From Luteococcus sp038433135 (GTDB lineage Bacteria > Actinomycetota > Actinomycetes > Propionibacteriales > Propionibacteriaceae), in the NCBI RefSeq assembly GCF_038433135.1, contig NZ_JBCDMV010000007.1:34431-98430 (forward strand): a stretch of DNA of 64,000 nucleotides. Reading direction: 5' to 3'. Both the position numbers and the translations under genes were made by a program. Below are positions 8,076 to 16,556 of the stretch, piece by piece. Numbering within the stretch: position 1 is the first letter of the stretch; each line of letters opens with the position of its first letter. The notes under the pieces were generated by a model. That model was not told the origin of the DNA. It saw only the letters and a program-made list of their open reading frames with translations, and did not search any database.

Positions 8076-8929
8076 CCACCATCGACGACTGGCTGGCGGC
8101 CGTCCGCGCCGACCTGCTGGAGCCGCACGCCCATCGCGCGGAGCTGGCCGAACTGGTCGACGCCCTGCGCGAGGCCGCCGACGAACTCGGCGAGCAAGCC
8201 GCCTGTGAGGCCTTCGGCGACCCCGCCGAAGTGGCTCGGCAACTCAACCAGCAGACCCCCACCGAACCCGCCGGCGCGAACCGGCTGGTGGGCTCGCCTG
8301 TCGGGGTCAATCCGATCACCATGCCCTCCCGCTTGGCCTCGGCCTTCGACCCCGCCGACTCCCGGATCCTGGTGCCACACGCCCTGGGCCTCGGCTGGCA
8401 GGTGAACCTGGGGGCCGTGGCCACCCGCCTGCACCTCGTCGAACCAGACCAGCTGGACGAGGACGTCCTCGACGCCCTTGACGAGCAGACCCTCACCCGG
8501 GGCGCGGTTGCCGCCAGCATCCCGGCCCTGCTCGGCCTGGCCCTGCTGCCCTTCGGGATCGGCCAGGAGCGACTGCCCAACCACTGGCCGCTGTTCGGCC
8601 CGCCAGACGGCTGGGTCACCCCGATCACCGGCCAGTGGCTGCCGATCCTCCTCACCCTGGGCGCCATCGGCCTGGCCTTCCTGCCGCGGCGGCTGGGCGC
8701 CAGCCAGCTGTGGCGGATGTTGCTGCTGGTGATCGCCAGCATGCTCTCGGTCACCATGGCCGGCGTGATCGGGATGCAGGTCTTCGGCGGCAGCCGCCCG
8801 ATCGGCTGGTTGCTCCTGCCGGTGATGCTGGCCGCCACCGGCGCCGCCCTCGCCCAGGGCGTCGTGCTGCTGCGAGCCGGCGCCCGCGCCGCCGCCCGGA
8901 CCCACGAACCTTCCCAGAACAGGAGTTGA
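8072..8929 (+). CDS. HAAS-domain membrane protein of PadR operon
   Basis: A 285-residue protein overlapping padR by ATGA. Residues 1-70 are helical and match the HAAS (PadR-associated) signalling domain layout: DWLAAVRADLL, then ELVDALREAADELGEQAACEAFGDPAEVARQL. The C-terminal half has four predicted membrane helices: residues from about GAVAASIPALLGLALLPFG, WLPILLTLGAIGLAFLP, LWRMLLLVIASMLSVTMAGV and GWLLLPVMLAATGAALAQG. HAAS proteins partner with PadR regulators and often modulate transporters. No enzyme motif is seen. Confidence 0.75.
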   Translation: MTTIDDWLAAVRADLLEPHAHRAELAELVDALREAADELGEQAACEAFGDPAEVARQLNQQTPTEPAGANRLVGSPVGVNPITMPSRLASAFDPADSRILVPHALGLGWQVNLGAVATRLHLVEPDQLDEDVLDALDEQTLTRGAVAASIPALLGLALLPFGIGQERLPNHWPLFGPPDGWVTPITGQWLPILLTLGAIGLAFLPRRLGASQLWRMLLLVIASMLSVTMAGVIGMQVFGGSRPIGWLLLPVMLAATGAALAQGVVLLRAGARAAARTHEPSQNRS

Positions 8930-8931
8930 CC

Positions 8932-9225
8932 ATGAACGACTGGAATCAGCTGTCCCCCACCATGCAGACCGTGGTGCTCGTCCTCGGCGGCATCCAGGTG
9001 GCGCTGTGGTTGATCGCGCTGATCTGGTGGGCGCGCACCCCGGCCGAGCGGATGAGCCTGCCGCGGGTCGCGTGGCTGTTGATCATCCTGTTCGCCAACG
9101 GAATCGGTCCAATCGCCTGGTTCATTGGCGGGCGTCGCCCGAATGCGGTGACCCAGACCGCCCCGGTGCAGGAGTGGGCCAGCCAGCAGCAGCGCGCCGT
9201 CGACACCCTGTACGGCACGAAGTGA
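8932..9225 (+). CDS. Small PLDc_N-type membrane protein
   Basis: A 97-residue protein with two membrane helices (about residues 14-31 and 44-62). The second, LLIILFANGIGPIAWFIGGRR, has the pattern of the phospholipase-D-nuclease N-terminal (PLDc_N) domain, which occurs as stand-alone small proteins beside ABC transporters. AGGAG is 6 bases before the ATG. It lies 2 bases after the HAAS gene and overlaps the ATPase start by 4 bases (GTGA), so it belongs to the same transcript. Probably an accessory subunit of the transporter, by position only. Confidence 0.75.
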   Translation: MNDWNQLSPTMQTVVLVLGGIQVALWLIALIWWARTPAERMSLPRVAWLLIILFANGIGPIAWFIGGRRPNAVTQTAPVQEWASQQQRAVDTLYGTK

Positions 9226-10166
9226 GTACCGCGCCCGCCCTGCGGATCCGGGACCTCGGCAAGCGGTTTCGGGACAAGACCGCGCTGGCTGGAGTTGATC
9301 TTGAGGTGGCGGAGGGGAGCATCTTCGGCTTCCTCGGCCCCAACGGCGCCGGCAAGACGACCACCATCCGCATCCTGCTGGGTCTGGCTGGTGCCACCAG
9401 CGGCCGGGCGGAGATCTTCGGCCAGGACGTCGCCACCGCCGGAAATGATCTTCGTCGCCAGATTGGCTACCTGCCTGACGTTCCCGGCTACTACCCGTGG
9501 ATGACCGCACCCGAATTCCTGGCCTTCACCGGCCGGCTCTTCGGGCTGGATCGGGCGACCATCGCGGAGCGCTCGGACGCGCTGCTGGCGATGGCCGGGC
9601 TGAATGGCGTCGAGCACAAGGTCGGCGGCTTCTCCCGCGGCATGAAGCAGCGGCTGGGCATCGCGCAGGCCCTGATGAATGCGCCCCGGCTGTTGATCCT
9701 GGACGAGCCCACCTCCGCACTCGATCCACAGGGACGCAAGGAGGTGCTGGACATGATCGGGGCGCTGAAGGGCCGCACCACCGTGCTGTTCAGCACCCAC
9801 ATCCTGGGCGATGTGGAACGGGTCTGCGACGAGGTGGCGATCCTGGCCGATGGCCGTGTGGTCACCCAGCAGGGCCTGCACCAGCTCAAGGCGCGCTATG
9901 GCGGCCAGACGAAGGTATTGGTCAAGGTCACCAGCCAGGCCGACGCCTTCACCGCCGCACTGCGCGCCGAGCCCTGGGTCAGCAGCGTGGAGGTCACCGC
10001 CGACGGACTCCTGGTGGCCAGCAATGATCTTGCAGCCGCAGCCCACCGAGTACCTGCACTCTGCGTCAGCACCGGCGCCGCCCTGCAACGTCTCGAGCCA
10101 GTCGAGGCAAGCCTGGAGGATGTCTTCCTTGATCTGGTGCAGCATCCGAAGGGAGCAGTCGCATGA
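9222..10166 (+). CDS. ABC transporter ATP-binding protein
   Basis: A 314-residue ATPase. Walker A is GPNGAGKTT (near residue 40), the signature region is VGGFSRGMKQRLGIAQALM, Walker B is LLILDEPTSALD, and the switch His is in STHILGDVE. The C-terminal 90 residues form the regulatory extension typical of the CcmA/DrrA-like family used with single-permease exporters. The start is GTG 9222, overlapping the preceding stop. It couples by a 4-base overlap to its permease. Substrate unknown; drug, lipid or antimicrobial-peptide export are all possible for this family. Confidence 0.93.
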   Translation: MSTAPALRIRDLGKRFRDKTALAGVDLEVAEGSIFGFLGPNGAGKTTTIRILLGLAGATSGRAEIFGQDVATAGNDLRRQIGYLPDVPGYYPWMTAPEFLAFTGRLFGLDRATIAERSDALLAMAGLNGVEHKVGGFSRGMKQRLGIAQALMNAPRLLILDEPTSALDPQGRKEVLDMIGALKGRTTVLFSTHILGDVERVCDEVAILADGRVVTQQGLHQLKARYGGQTKVLVKVTSQADAFTAALRAEPWVSSVEVTADGLLVASNDLAAAAHRVPALCVSTGAALQRLEPVEASLEDVFLDLVQHPKGAVA

Positions 10167-10921
10167 CCGGATTCACCGCCCTGCTGGGCAAGGAGTTCGC
10201 CGAGATCCGGCACACCTGGCGGCGGTGGGTGCTGCCCGGCTTCGTGCTGCTGCAGGCCATCGCCGGGCCGGTGACCGCACTGTTCACCAAGCAGTTGCTG
10301 GGTTCGATGGTCTCCCCGGAGATGGCCCAGACCATCCCGGAGCCCACCTATGCCGACGCCTGGGTGCAGTGGGCCAAGAACCTGTCCCCGACGGTGCTGC
10401 TGGTGCTGATGGTCACCGCGGCCGGCCTGGTGGCGGGCGAGGTGAGCAAGCAGACCGCCGTCCTGGTGCTGACCAAGCCGGTCTCCCGCCGGGCCTTCGT
10501 GCTGGCCAAGTTCGTGTCGGCCCTGGCCTTCCTGATCATGGTCTCCGTGCTGGGCGCGGCCATCACCGGCGGGCTGACCGCACTGCTCTTCGACGGGGTG
10601 CACTGGGCGCCGTTGGTGACTTCGACGTTGATCTGGCTGGTGCTGGCCGCCTTCTACCTGGCGGCAACACTGGTGGCCAGTTGCCTGATCGACGCACCCC
10701 TGGGTGCTGCGGGTGCCGGTCTCGGCGTCCTGCTGGTGGTCTCAGTGGCGGCATTGTGGGGGCCGCTGGCCCGGCACACCATCGCCGGGCTGGGTGGGGT
10801 GATGACGCGCTTCGCCGCCGGGGAGCAGCCCGCCTGGGGCTGGCCGGTCGCAACCACCGTCGTCCTCACCGCTGCTCTGGTGGCCCTGGCCGCCGAGCTG
10901 TTCACCCGCCGCGAGATCTGA
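10163..10921 (+). CDS. ABC transporter permease (ABC-2 type)
   Basis: A 252-residue integral membrane protein with about six helices and the order typical of ABC-2 permeases: a short cytosolic N-terminus (LLGKEFAEIRHTWRRW), then a first helix and an external loop of about 60 residues. It overlaps the ATPase gene by ATGA and is the last gene of the padR operon. With the ATPase it forms a homodimeric exporter in the cytoplasmic membrane. The convergent phosphatase gene begins 69 bases downstream. Confidence 0.88.
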   Translation: MTGFTALLGKEFAEIRHTWRRWVLPGFVLLQAIAGPVTALFTKQLLGSMVSPEMAQTIPEPTYADAWVQWAKNLSPTVLLVLMVTAAGLVAGEVSKQTAVLVLTKPVSRRAFVLAKFVSALAFLIMVSVLGAAITGGLTALLFDGVHWAPLVTSTLIWLVLAAFYLAATLVASCLIDAPLGAAGAGLGVLLVVSVAALWGPLARHTIAGLGGVMTRFAAGEQPAWGWPVATTVVLTAALVALAAELFTRREI

Positions 10922-10989
10922 GCGTCAGTCGCAGAGCCGCTGCATGGGCTCGCACCAAGCCTCGCTCGGGTGATATCCGGTGATATCAC

Positions 10990-11550
10990 TCAGGCATTCC
11001 AGCGGATGATCGCCGGGGATTCCTTCTCCCGGCCCAGGATGCTGATGGTGCCGGTGTCCAGCGGGAAGGACTGGCCGCGAGCAATGTCGATGTCCAGCCA
11101 GCACAGGGCCAGCACCCGGGAGGCGTGGCCGTGGCTGAAGCAGATCGCCTTGTCGACCCCGGATTGCCGCACGCGACGCACCACCTGGGTGAGCCGATTG
11201 ATCACCTGCGCATGGGTCTCCCCGCCCGGCACCTCATGGCTCCAGATCCGCCAGCCGGGTACCTGTTCGCGGATCTGCTGACTGGTCAGGCCCTCATAGT
11301 CGCCGTAGAACCACTCAGCCAGGTTCTCGTCGACCTCCGGGGTACCGAAGCCCGCCAGCTCCGCGGTACGGCGGGCGCGCAGCCGGGGGCTGGTCAACAC
11401 CAGATCGAAGTCGTCGGGATCGAGCCGGTCGCGCAGGCTGGTGGCCTCGGCGACGCCATACTCGGTCAGGTCAAGGTCGGTGACGGAGGTGTGCTGGCCG
11501 GACTTGCTCCAGGCGGTCTCTCCGTGCCGGACGAGATAGAGCTCGGTCAT
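10990..11550 (-). CDS. Histidine phosphatase family protein
   Basis: A 186-residue protein of the phosphoglycerate-mutase-like superfamily. The catalytic LVRHGETAWSKSG is at residues 5-17, with a supporting SPRLRARRTAEL block, an acidic NLAEWFYGDYEGL, and the second His in ICFSHGHASRVL. The substrate cannot be set from sequence; relatives hydrolyse small phosphate esters or nucleotides. ATG 11550 is chosen because TAGGCT lies 7 bases upstream, a leaderless arrangement; a longer frame to 11589 lacks this. Confidence 0.88.
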   Translation of the reverse strand: MTELYLVRHGETAWSKSGQHTSVTDLDLTEYGVAEATSLRDRLDPDDFDLVLTSPRLRARRTAELAGFGTPEVDENLAEWFYGDYEGLTSQQIREQVPGWRIWSHEVPGGETHAQVINRLTQVVRRVRQSGVDKAICFSHGHASRVLALCWLDIDIARGQSFPLDTGTISILGREKESPAIIRWNA

Positions 11551-11660
11551 GGCCCCCAGCCTAACCAGACGCTCGTCGCGCACGGTCATACCAGGAAGCC
11601 TAGAATGCCTCTGGTGCCCGGACTGCTGCCGGGCTGTTGGTGACGAGTTCGGAGATGACG

Positions 11661-13157
11661 ATGAGCGAAGAACAGGCAGAGCTGCCCAACCGGCAGACCC
11701 CCTTCTCCGAGGCCTTCCGGGAGTTCATTCCCGTCGACTGGGCCCCCTACAGCAGCGAGCTCCCCGCCCGCTTGCCCGCCAGCGTGGCCGCCGAGCCACG
11801 TCGCGACGCCCTGGCCCTGGCCTTTCCCGGCGAACGACTGGTGATCCCGGCCGGCGGCCTGAAGGTGCGCAGCAACGACTGCGACTACGTCTTTCGTCCG
11901 CATTCGGCCTTCGCCTGGCTGACCGGCCTGGGAGCCGACCGGGAGCCCGACGCCGTGCTGGTGTTGGAGCCGGTCGACGCCAGCGAAAGCCACCCGTCGG
12001 GCCACCAGGCGACGCTCTACTTCAAGCCGCGCGCCCCGCGCACCGATCCCGAGTTCTACGCCGACGCCCGCTACGGCGAGACCTGGGTGGGCCAGCGAGA
12101 GAGCCTGGACGAGATGCAGGCCATGCTGGGCATCGCCTGCGCCCCGATCGGCGAGCTGCCGGCCGCCCTGGCCAAGAATGCAGAATCCACCCAGATCCGC
12201 GTGCTGCGCGCCGCCGACCAGACGGTCACCGAGCAGGTAGACGAGCTGCGCGGTGCCAGCCCCGAGGCCAGCGAGCAGGACAATGAGCTGGAGGTCACGC
12301 TCTCCACGATGCGCCTGGTCAAGGACGACTTCGAGGCCGAGCAGATGCGCGAGGCCTGCCGCGCCACCGCCGTCGGCTTCGAGGCCGTGGTGCGGGACCT
12401 GCCCGAAGCCGTCAAGCGCGGCCGAGGCGAGCGCTGGGTGGAAGGTGTCTTCGGCCTGCACGCCCGCCACCAGGGCAATGGCGTCGGCTACGACTCGATC
12501 GCCGCCGGTGGCGACCATGCCAACACCCTGCACTGGATCCGCAACGACGGCGACCTCAAGGACGGCGACCTGTTGCTGCTCGACGCCGGCGTCGAGGTGG
12601 ACAGCCTCTACACCGCCGATGTCACCCGCACCCTGCCGGTCAGCGGTCGCTTCTCCCCCGAGCAGCGCAAGGTCTACGACGCCGTCCTGGAGGCCCAGCA
12701 GGCGGGGATCGATGCCGCCAAGCCGGGGGCGAAGTTCTCCGACGTGCACGCCGCCGCGATCTCCGTCGTCGCCAAGCACCTGCACGCGTGGGGTCTGCTG
12801 CCGGTCACGCCCGAGGAGTCGCTTAGCCCCGAGGGCGGCCAGCATCGCCGCTGGATGGTGCACGGCACCAGCCACCATCTGGGGATCGACGTACACGACT
12901 GCGCCCAGGCGTTGCGGGAGGACTACCGCGACGGCATCCTGAAGCCGGGCATGGTGATCACCGTGGAGCCCGGCATCTACCTCAAGGCCACGGACCTGCT
13001 GGTGCCGGAGGAACTGCGCGGGATCGGGGTGCGGATCGAGGACGACATCCTGATCACCGAGGACGGCAACGAACTGCTGTCCGGCATGCTGCCGCGCTCC
13101 GCCACGGACGTCGAGGAGTGGATGGCCGGCCTGCTGGGTGAGAGCCGAGCGGGCTGA
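11661..13157 (+). CDS. pepP: Xaa-Pro aminopeptidase (aminopeptidase P)
   Basis: Cleaves the N-terminal residue from peptides with Pro at position 2. It has 498 residues. The N-terminal creatinase-type domain (about 1-200) includes RSNDCDYVFRPHSAFAWLTG. The pita-bread catalytic domain follows, with metal ligands in LLLDAGVEVDSLYTADVTRT (Asp, Asp), TSHHLGIDVHD (His), ITVEPGIYL (Glu) and GVRIEDDI (Glu). The start is ATG 11661, with GGAG 6 bases upstream; the upstream ATG at 11655 overlaps that site. It is followed directly by corA with a one-base overlap. Confidence 0.92.
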   Translation: MSEEQAELPNRQTPFSEAFREFIPVDWAPYSSELPARLPASVAAEPRRDALALAFPGERLVIPAGGLKVRSNDCDYVFRPHSAFAWLTGLGADREPDAVLVLEPVDASESHPSGHQATLYFKPRAPRTDPEFYADARYGETWVGQRESLDEMQAMLGIACAPIGELPAALAKNAESTQIRVLRAADQTVTEQVDELRGASPEASEQDNELEVTLSTMRLVKDDFEAEQMREACRATAVGFEAVVRDLPEAVKRGRGERWVEGVFGLHARHQGNGVGYDSIAAGGDHANTLHWIRNDGDLKDGDLLLLDAGVEVDSLYTADVTRTLPVSGRFSPEQRKVYDAVLEAQQAGIDAAKPGAKFSDVHAAAISVVAKHLHAWGLLPVTPEESLSPEGGQHRRWMVHGTSHHLGIDVHDCAQALREDYRDGILKPGMVITVEPGIYLKATDLLVPEELRGIGVRIEDDILITEDGNELLSGMLPRSATDVEEWMAGLLGESRAG

Positions 13158-14254
13158 TGCCGGATTCCCGACGCCATCTGCCGGTGCTGCGCCCCACGGC
13201 GCGCGTCACCACCCGCCCCCGGCCCGCTGCCCGCCGCCAGATGCGGCAGTGGGCCACCACCCCCGATTCGGTGCAGGCCTGGGCGCTCTACATCGACGGC
13301 GTCAAGGCCGACGTGCACAGTCTGGAGGCGGCCACCGAACGCGCCAAGGAGGGCGAGGGTTTCGTCTGGTTGGGGCTCAAGGACCCCACCGACGAGGACA
13401 TGGCGCGTTTTGCCCGCCAGTTCGACCTGCACCCACTGTCCATCGAGGACGCCGTCGAGGGCCACACCCGCAGCAAGCTGGAACAGTTCGACGACACCCT
13501 GTTCTGCGTGATCTCCACCGTCGCCTATGTTGATCATGAAACGGTCACCGAGACCAGCGAAATCGTGTCCACCGGCCAGATCATGATCTTCGTCGGCGAG
13601 AACTTCCTGCTCACCGTGCGCCGCGGCGACAACACCCCACTGCGGAGCCTGCGCCGCACCCTGGAGACCAATCCCGAGGACCTCTCGGTGGGGCCGGCCT
13701 ATGTCTTCTACAAGATCCTCGATCGGGTCGTCGACGAGTACATGGACGTGGTCAGCGAGTTCGAGATCGACATCGACGAGGTGGAGGAGGACATCTTCTC
13801 CCGGCAGGGCACCAAGGAGGTGGACCGGGTCTACAACCTGAAGCGCGAGCTGATCGAGTTCAAGCGTTCCGTGGTGCCGCTGTCCGCTCCACTGCAGTCA
13901 CTGTCCACCCGCAGCTACCCGGTGATCCCCGACGAGACCCGGGCCTACTTCCGCGAGGTGGCCGACCACCACACGGACTCCCGGGAAGCGATCCTGTCCT
14001 TCGACGAGGTGCTGTCCACCATCCTGCAGGCCGGGATGGCGCGGATCAGCCTGGAGGACAACCGGGACATGCGGCGCCTGTCCGCGATCCTGGGAATCCT
14101 GGCCGTGCCCACCACGCTGGGCGCCGTCTACGGGATGAACTTCGACAACATGCCGGAGCTGCACGCCGAATACGGCTACTTCGTGGTGCTGGCCGTGATG
14201 ATCCTGGGCATGGTCGGCTGCTGGCTGGTCTTCCGGCGTCGGCGCTGGATCTGA
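13157..14254 (+). CDS. corA: CorA-type magnesium/cobalt transporter
   Basis: Pentameric divalent-cation channel of the cytoplasmic membrane. It has 365 residues, a large cytosolic N-terminal funnel with a long helix (YKILDRVVDEYMDVVSEFEIDIDEVEEDIF), then two C-terminal membrane helices. The signature YGMNFDNMPEL lies after the first helix, and the basic C-terminus (FRRRRWI) is usual. The first 35 residues are Arg/Pro-rich and unlike the family core, so a later start is possible. It is translationally linked to pepP. Confidence 0.93.
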   Translation: MPDSRRHLPVLRPTARVTTRPRPAARRQMRQWATTPDSVQAWALYIDGVKADVHSLEAATERAKEGEGFVWLGLKDPTDEDMARFARQFDLHPLSIEDAVEGHTRSKLEQFDDTLFCVISTVAYVDHETVTETSEIVSTGQIMIFVGENFLLTVRRGDNTPLRSLRRTLETNPEDLSVGPAYVFYKILDRVVDEYMDVVSEFEIDIDEVEEDIFSRQGTKEVDRVYNLKRELIEFKRSVVPLSAPLQSLSTRSYPVIPDETRAYFREVADHHTDSREAILSFDEVLSTILQAGMARISLEDNRDMRRLSAILGILAVPTTLGAVYGMNFDNMPELHAEYGYFVVLAVMILGMVGCWLVFRRRRWI

Positions 14255-14266
14255 CCCACCCGGGCG

Positions 14267-14908
14267 CTACTTCTTGCGAAGCCCCAGCACCTGCAGCACC
14301 GAACTGAGGCCCTGGTGGCCCATCCCCTCGAAGATCCGCCGCTCCACCATCCGGACGTCAAGATCAAGTCCGGGCCACTCGTCCAGCACGTTCTGACGGG
14401 TGAGCAGCACCTCGGGATTCTTGGGGCCGCCGGTGCCCATCGACGGTTGGGCAGGGGTGTAGGTCTCCATGATCAACTTCCCCTGGGCGGCCAGCTGCGG
14501 GGTGAGGGCGTCGGCGACGCCACGGCGCAGTTCCGCCGGCAGGTGGCAGAAGATGGAGACGATGCCGTCCCACGGGCCTTGCGCGGCCGGGCCGTGCACC
14601 CAGTCGGCCAGATCCGCCACCTGGATGTCCAGGGTCACGCCACGTTCACCGGCCAGGGTGCGAGCCTTGGCGGCCCCCACCTCGGAGATGTCGACGGTGG
14701 TCACCTGGTGCCCCTTCTGGGCCAGCCAGACGCCATTTCGCCCCTCGCCGTCACCCAGCACCAGCACTCGAGAGCCACGCCGCAGCATCACCTCGGCAGC
14801 CACCAGGAAGTCGTTCGGCCGGTAGCCGTAGAGGTAGTTGGGGTGCGAATAGCGGCTGTTCCACAGTTCACGCTGGTCGGTCAGCTGCTGGTCAATCGGC
14901 ATGGTCAC
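14267..14908 (-). CDS. Class I SAM-dependent methyltransferase
   Basis: A 213-residue cytosolic protein with a Rossmann fold. The SAM-binding loop is VLVLGDGEGRNGVWLA (near residue 50), and VTTVDISEVGAAKA is the acidic end of strand 2. The composition, and the motif WNSRYSHPNYLYGYRPNDFL at the N-terminus, resemble TehB-like/thiopurine-type small-molecule methyltransferases. It overlaps the preceding stress-protein gene by 4 bases (ATGA), so the two are co-expressed. Substrate unknown. Confidence 0.88.
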   Translation of the reverse strand: MTMPIDQQLTDQRELWNSRYSHPNYLYGYRPNDFLVAAEVMLRRGSRVLVLGDGEGRNGVWLAQKGHQVTTVDISEVGAAKARTLAGERGVTLDIQVADLADWVHGPAAQGPWDGIVSIFCHLPAELRRGVADALTPQLAAQGKLIMETYTPAQPSMGTGGPKNPEVLLTRQNVLDEWPGLDLDVRMVERRIFEGMGHQGLSSVLQVLGLRKK

Positions 14909-15456
14909 TCCTGGGCGTCGGTGGGGTTGCCGGTCTGCGAGGGCTGGGGCGGCCAGGTGGTGGGCGCCGGCTGCTGCAACGGGCTCTGACCGAGCATCTC
15001 ACGGGCCCGGTTGACCACGCTGTGTTCGCCGAGGATCTCGTAGCGGGTGGCGACGATGGCTTGCACAGACGCAAAGTCGCGCTGCCCGCGGCTGGCGGCA
15101 TAGGCCATGCCAGCGGTGATGATCCCCATCCCGATGCCCAGCACCAGGCCGAAGAAGAAGGCCTCCGAGGCACCGATGTTCGGCATGAAGACCATCATCA
15201 TCAGGCCGAAGAAGATGCCGGTTCCCAGACCACTGATCGCGCCTTCGGCCAGCACCCGTCCCCAGGTGCGCCGGCCGAGCACTCGCTCCACCTGCTTCAG
15301 GTCGGTGCCGACGATGCACAGATCCTGCACCGGGAAGTCCTGGTCGGCCAGGTGGTCAACGGCGCGCTGCGCCTCGGCATAGCTGGGGTAGATCGCCACC
15401 GACATGGGGTACTTCAGCGGCATCACCGTCGCGGCGGCCTGCATCAGGGAAGACAT
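14905..15456 (-). CDS. General stress protein 17M-like membrane protein
   Basis: A 183-residue protein. Residues 17-75 form the YflT/GSP17M-type domain (VAIYPSYAEAQRAVDHLADQ, DLCIVGTDLKQVERVLGR). Two membrane helices follow (about 88-108 and 110-128), then a Pro/Gln-rich tail. This architecture is common in Actinobacteria, usually with unknown function. A TACTCT box ends 7 bases before the ATG and there is no ribosome site, suggesting a leaderless transcript that continues into the methyltransferase gene. Confidence 0.8.
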   Translation of the reverse strand: MSSLMQAAATVMPLKYPMSVAIYPSYAEAQRAVDHLADQDFPVQDLCIVGTDLKQVERVLGRRTWGRVLAEGAISGLGTGIFFGLMMMVFMPNIGASEAFFFGLVLGIGMGIITAGMAYAASRGQRDFASVQAIVATRYEILGEHSVVNRAREMLGQSPLQQPAPTTWPPQPSQTGNPTDAQE

Positions 15457-15573
15457 GCCGCCCAGAGTACCCAGTCACCCCACCGGAACAGAGCAAGGCA
15501 GCCACCGCTGCGCCGAGCCTGTCGAGTGGTCGCCGACGGGCGCCCCGAGGGGGTCGGGTCCCAACGCGTGCGC

Positions 15574-16500
15574 TCAGGCCCGCTCGCCGATCTTGGCCAG
15601 CGTGGAGCGCGCAACGGCCAGGCCGGCGCCGTCCACCATCTCGTCATCGACGACGATCGCGCCGACTGCTCCCCCCGCCTCCGCGGTGGCGTGCCGGTAG
15701 GCCTCGACGATCCGCCGGGCCCGCTCGATGTTCTCCGTGGGCGGGGTGAAAATCTGGTTGCCGGCCTCCACCTGCGAGGGGTGCAGCACCCACTTGCCGT
15801 CGTAGCCCAGGGCGGCGGAGCTGGAGGCCGAGGTGCGGAAGCCCTCAAGATCACGAATCCCGACGAAGGGGCCGTCGATCGCCTGCAGACCGTGGGCCCG
15901 GGCGGCGACCAAGATCGACATCTGGACGTGGTGGAAGGCGTCGCCCACATAACCGGGCGGCTGGGAGCCGACATTCAGCGTGGCCATCCCCATCGAGGCC
16001 ATGAAGTCCCCCGGGCCGTAGACCAGCGTCTCGGTGCGGGGGCTGGCCGCGGCGATCTCGGCGACGTGCAGCAGGCCGCGCGCCTCCTCGATCTGCAGTT
16101 CAAGACCAATTCGCCCCACCGGCAGCCCGGCGGCCTGCTCGGCCTGGGTCAGCACAAGATCAAGAGCCTTCACCTGGCTCGCGTCGGTGACCTTGGGCAG
16201 CACGATGCAGTCCACCCGCGCCCCGGCGCCGCCCACCACCTCCAGCACGTCCATGGTGGTCCACGGCGTGGACCAGTCGTTCACCCGGTAGGTGACGGTG
16301 GGCGCCTGCCATCCCTCGGGGTCGTTCAGCGCGTCGACGATCCGCTGCCGGGAGGCTTCCTTCACCGGCGGCGCGACCGCGTCCTCAAGATCAAGGAAGA
16401 TCGCGTCCACCGGCTGGGTGCGGCTCTTGGCGATGAAGCGGTCGCTCGATCCCGGCACGGCGAGGATGGTGCGGCGGGCCCTGGTCACGTCATTGGTCAC
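15574..16500 (-). CDS. CitE-like HpcH/HpaI aldolase / CoA-ester lyase
   Basis: A 308-residue TIM-barrel protein of the citrate-lyase beta-subunit-like family. Visible blocks are PGSSDRFIAKS, AIFLDLEDAVAP, VRIVLPKV-type strands and GRIGLELQIEEARGLL with the metal-binding Glu. Relatives cleave malyl-, methylmalyl- or citramalyl-CoA; CitE-like enzymes without other lyase subunits are common in Actinobacteria. The GTG start at 16500 sits 6 bases after TAGGCT, so leaderless expression is likely. It is divergent from the MgtE-like gene, which has its own TAGATT box. Confidence 0.88.
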   Translation of the reverse strand: MTNDVTRARRTILAVPGSSDRFIAKSRTQPVDAIFLDLEDAVAPPVKEASRQRIVDALNDPEGWQAPTVTYRVNDWSTPWTTMDVLEVVGGAGARVDCIVLPKVTDASQVKALDLVLTQAEQAAGLPVGRIGLELQIEEARGLLHVAEIAAASPRTETLVYGPGDFMASMGMATLNVGSQPPGYVGDAFHHVQMSILVAARAHGLQAIDGPFVGIRDLEGFRTSASSSAALGYDGKWVLHPSQVEAGNQIFTPPTENIERARRIVEAYRHATAEAGGAVGAIVVDDEMVDGAGLAVARSTLAKIGERA

Positions 16501-16556
16501 GTCCCCAGCCTAACCAGCAGCCCCGCAGGATTGCCCCGACAGGTTAGATTTGCCGG

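Noticed and set aside
10967..10987. Short direct repeat GGTGATATC
   Set aside because: Two 9-bp copies only, between convergent genes; nothing links them to a function.
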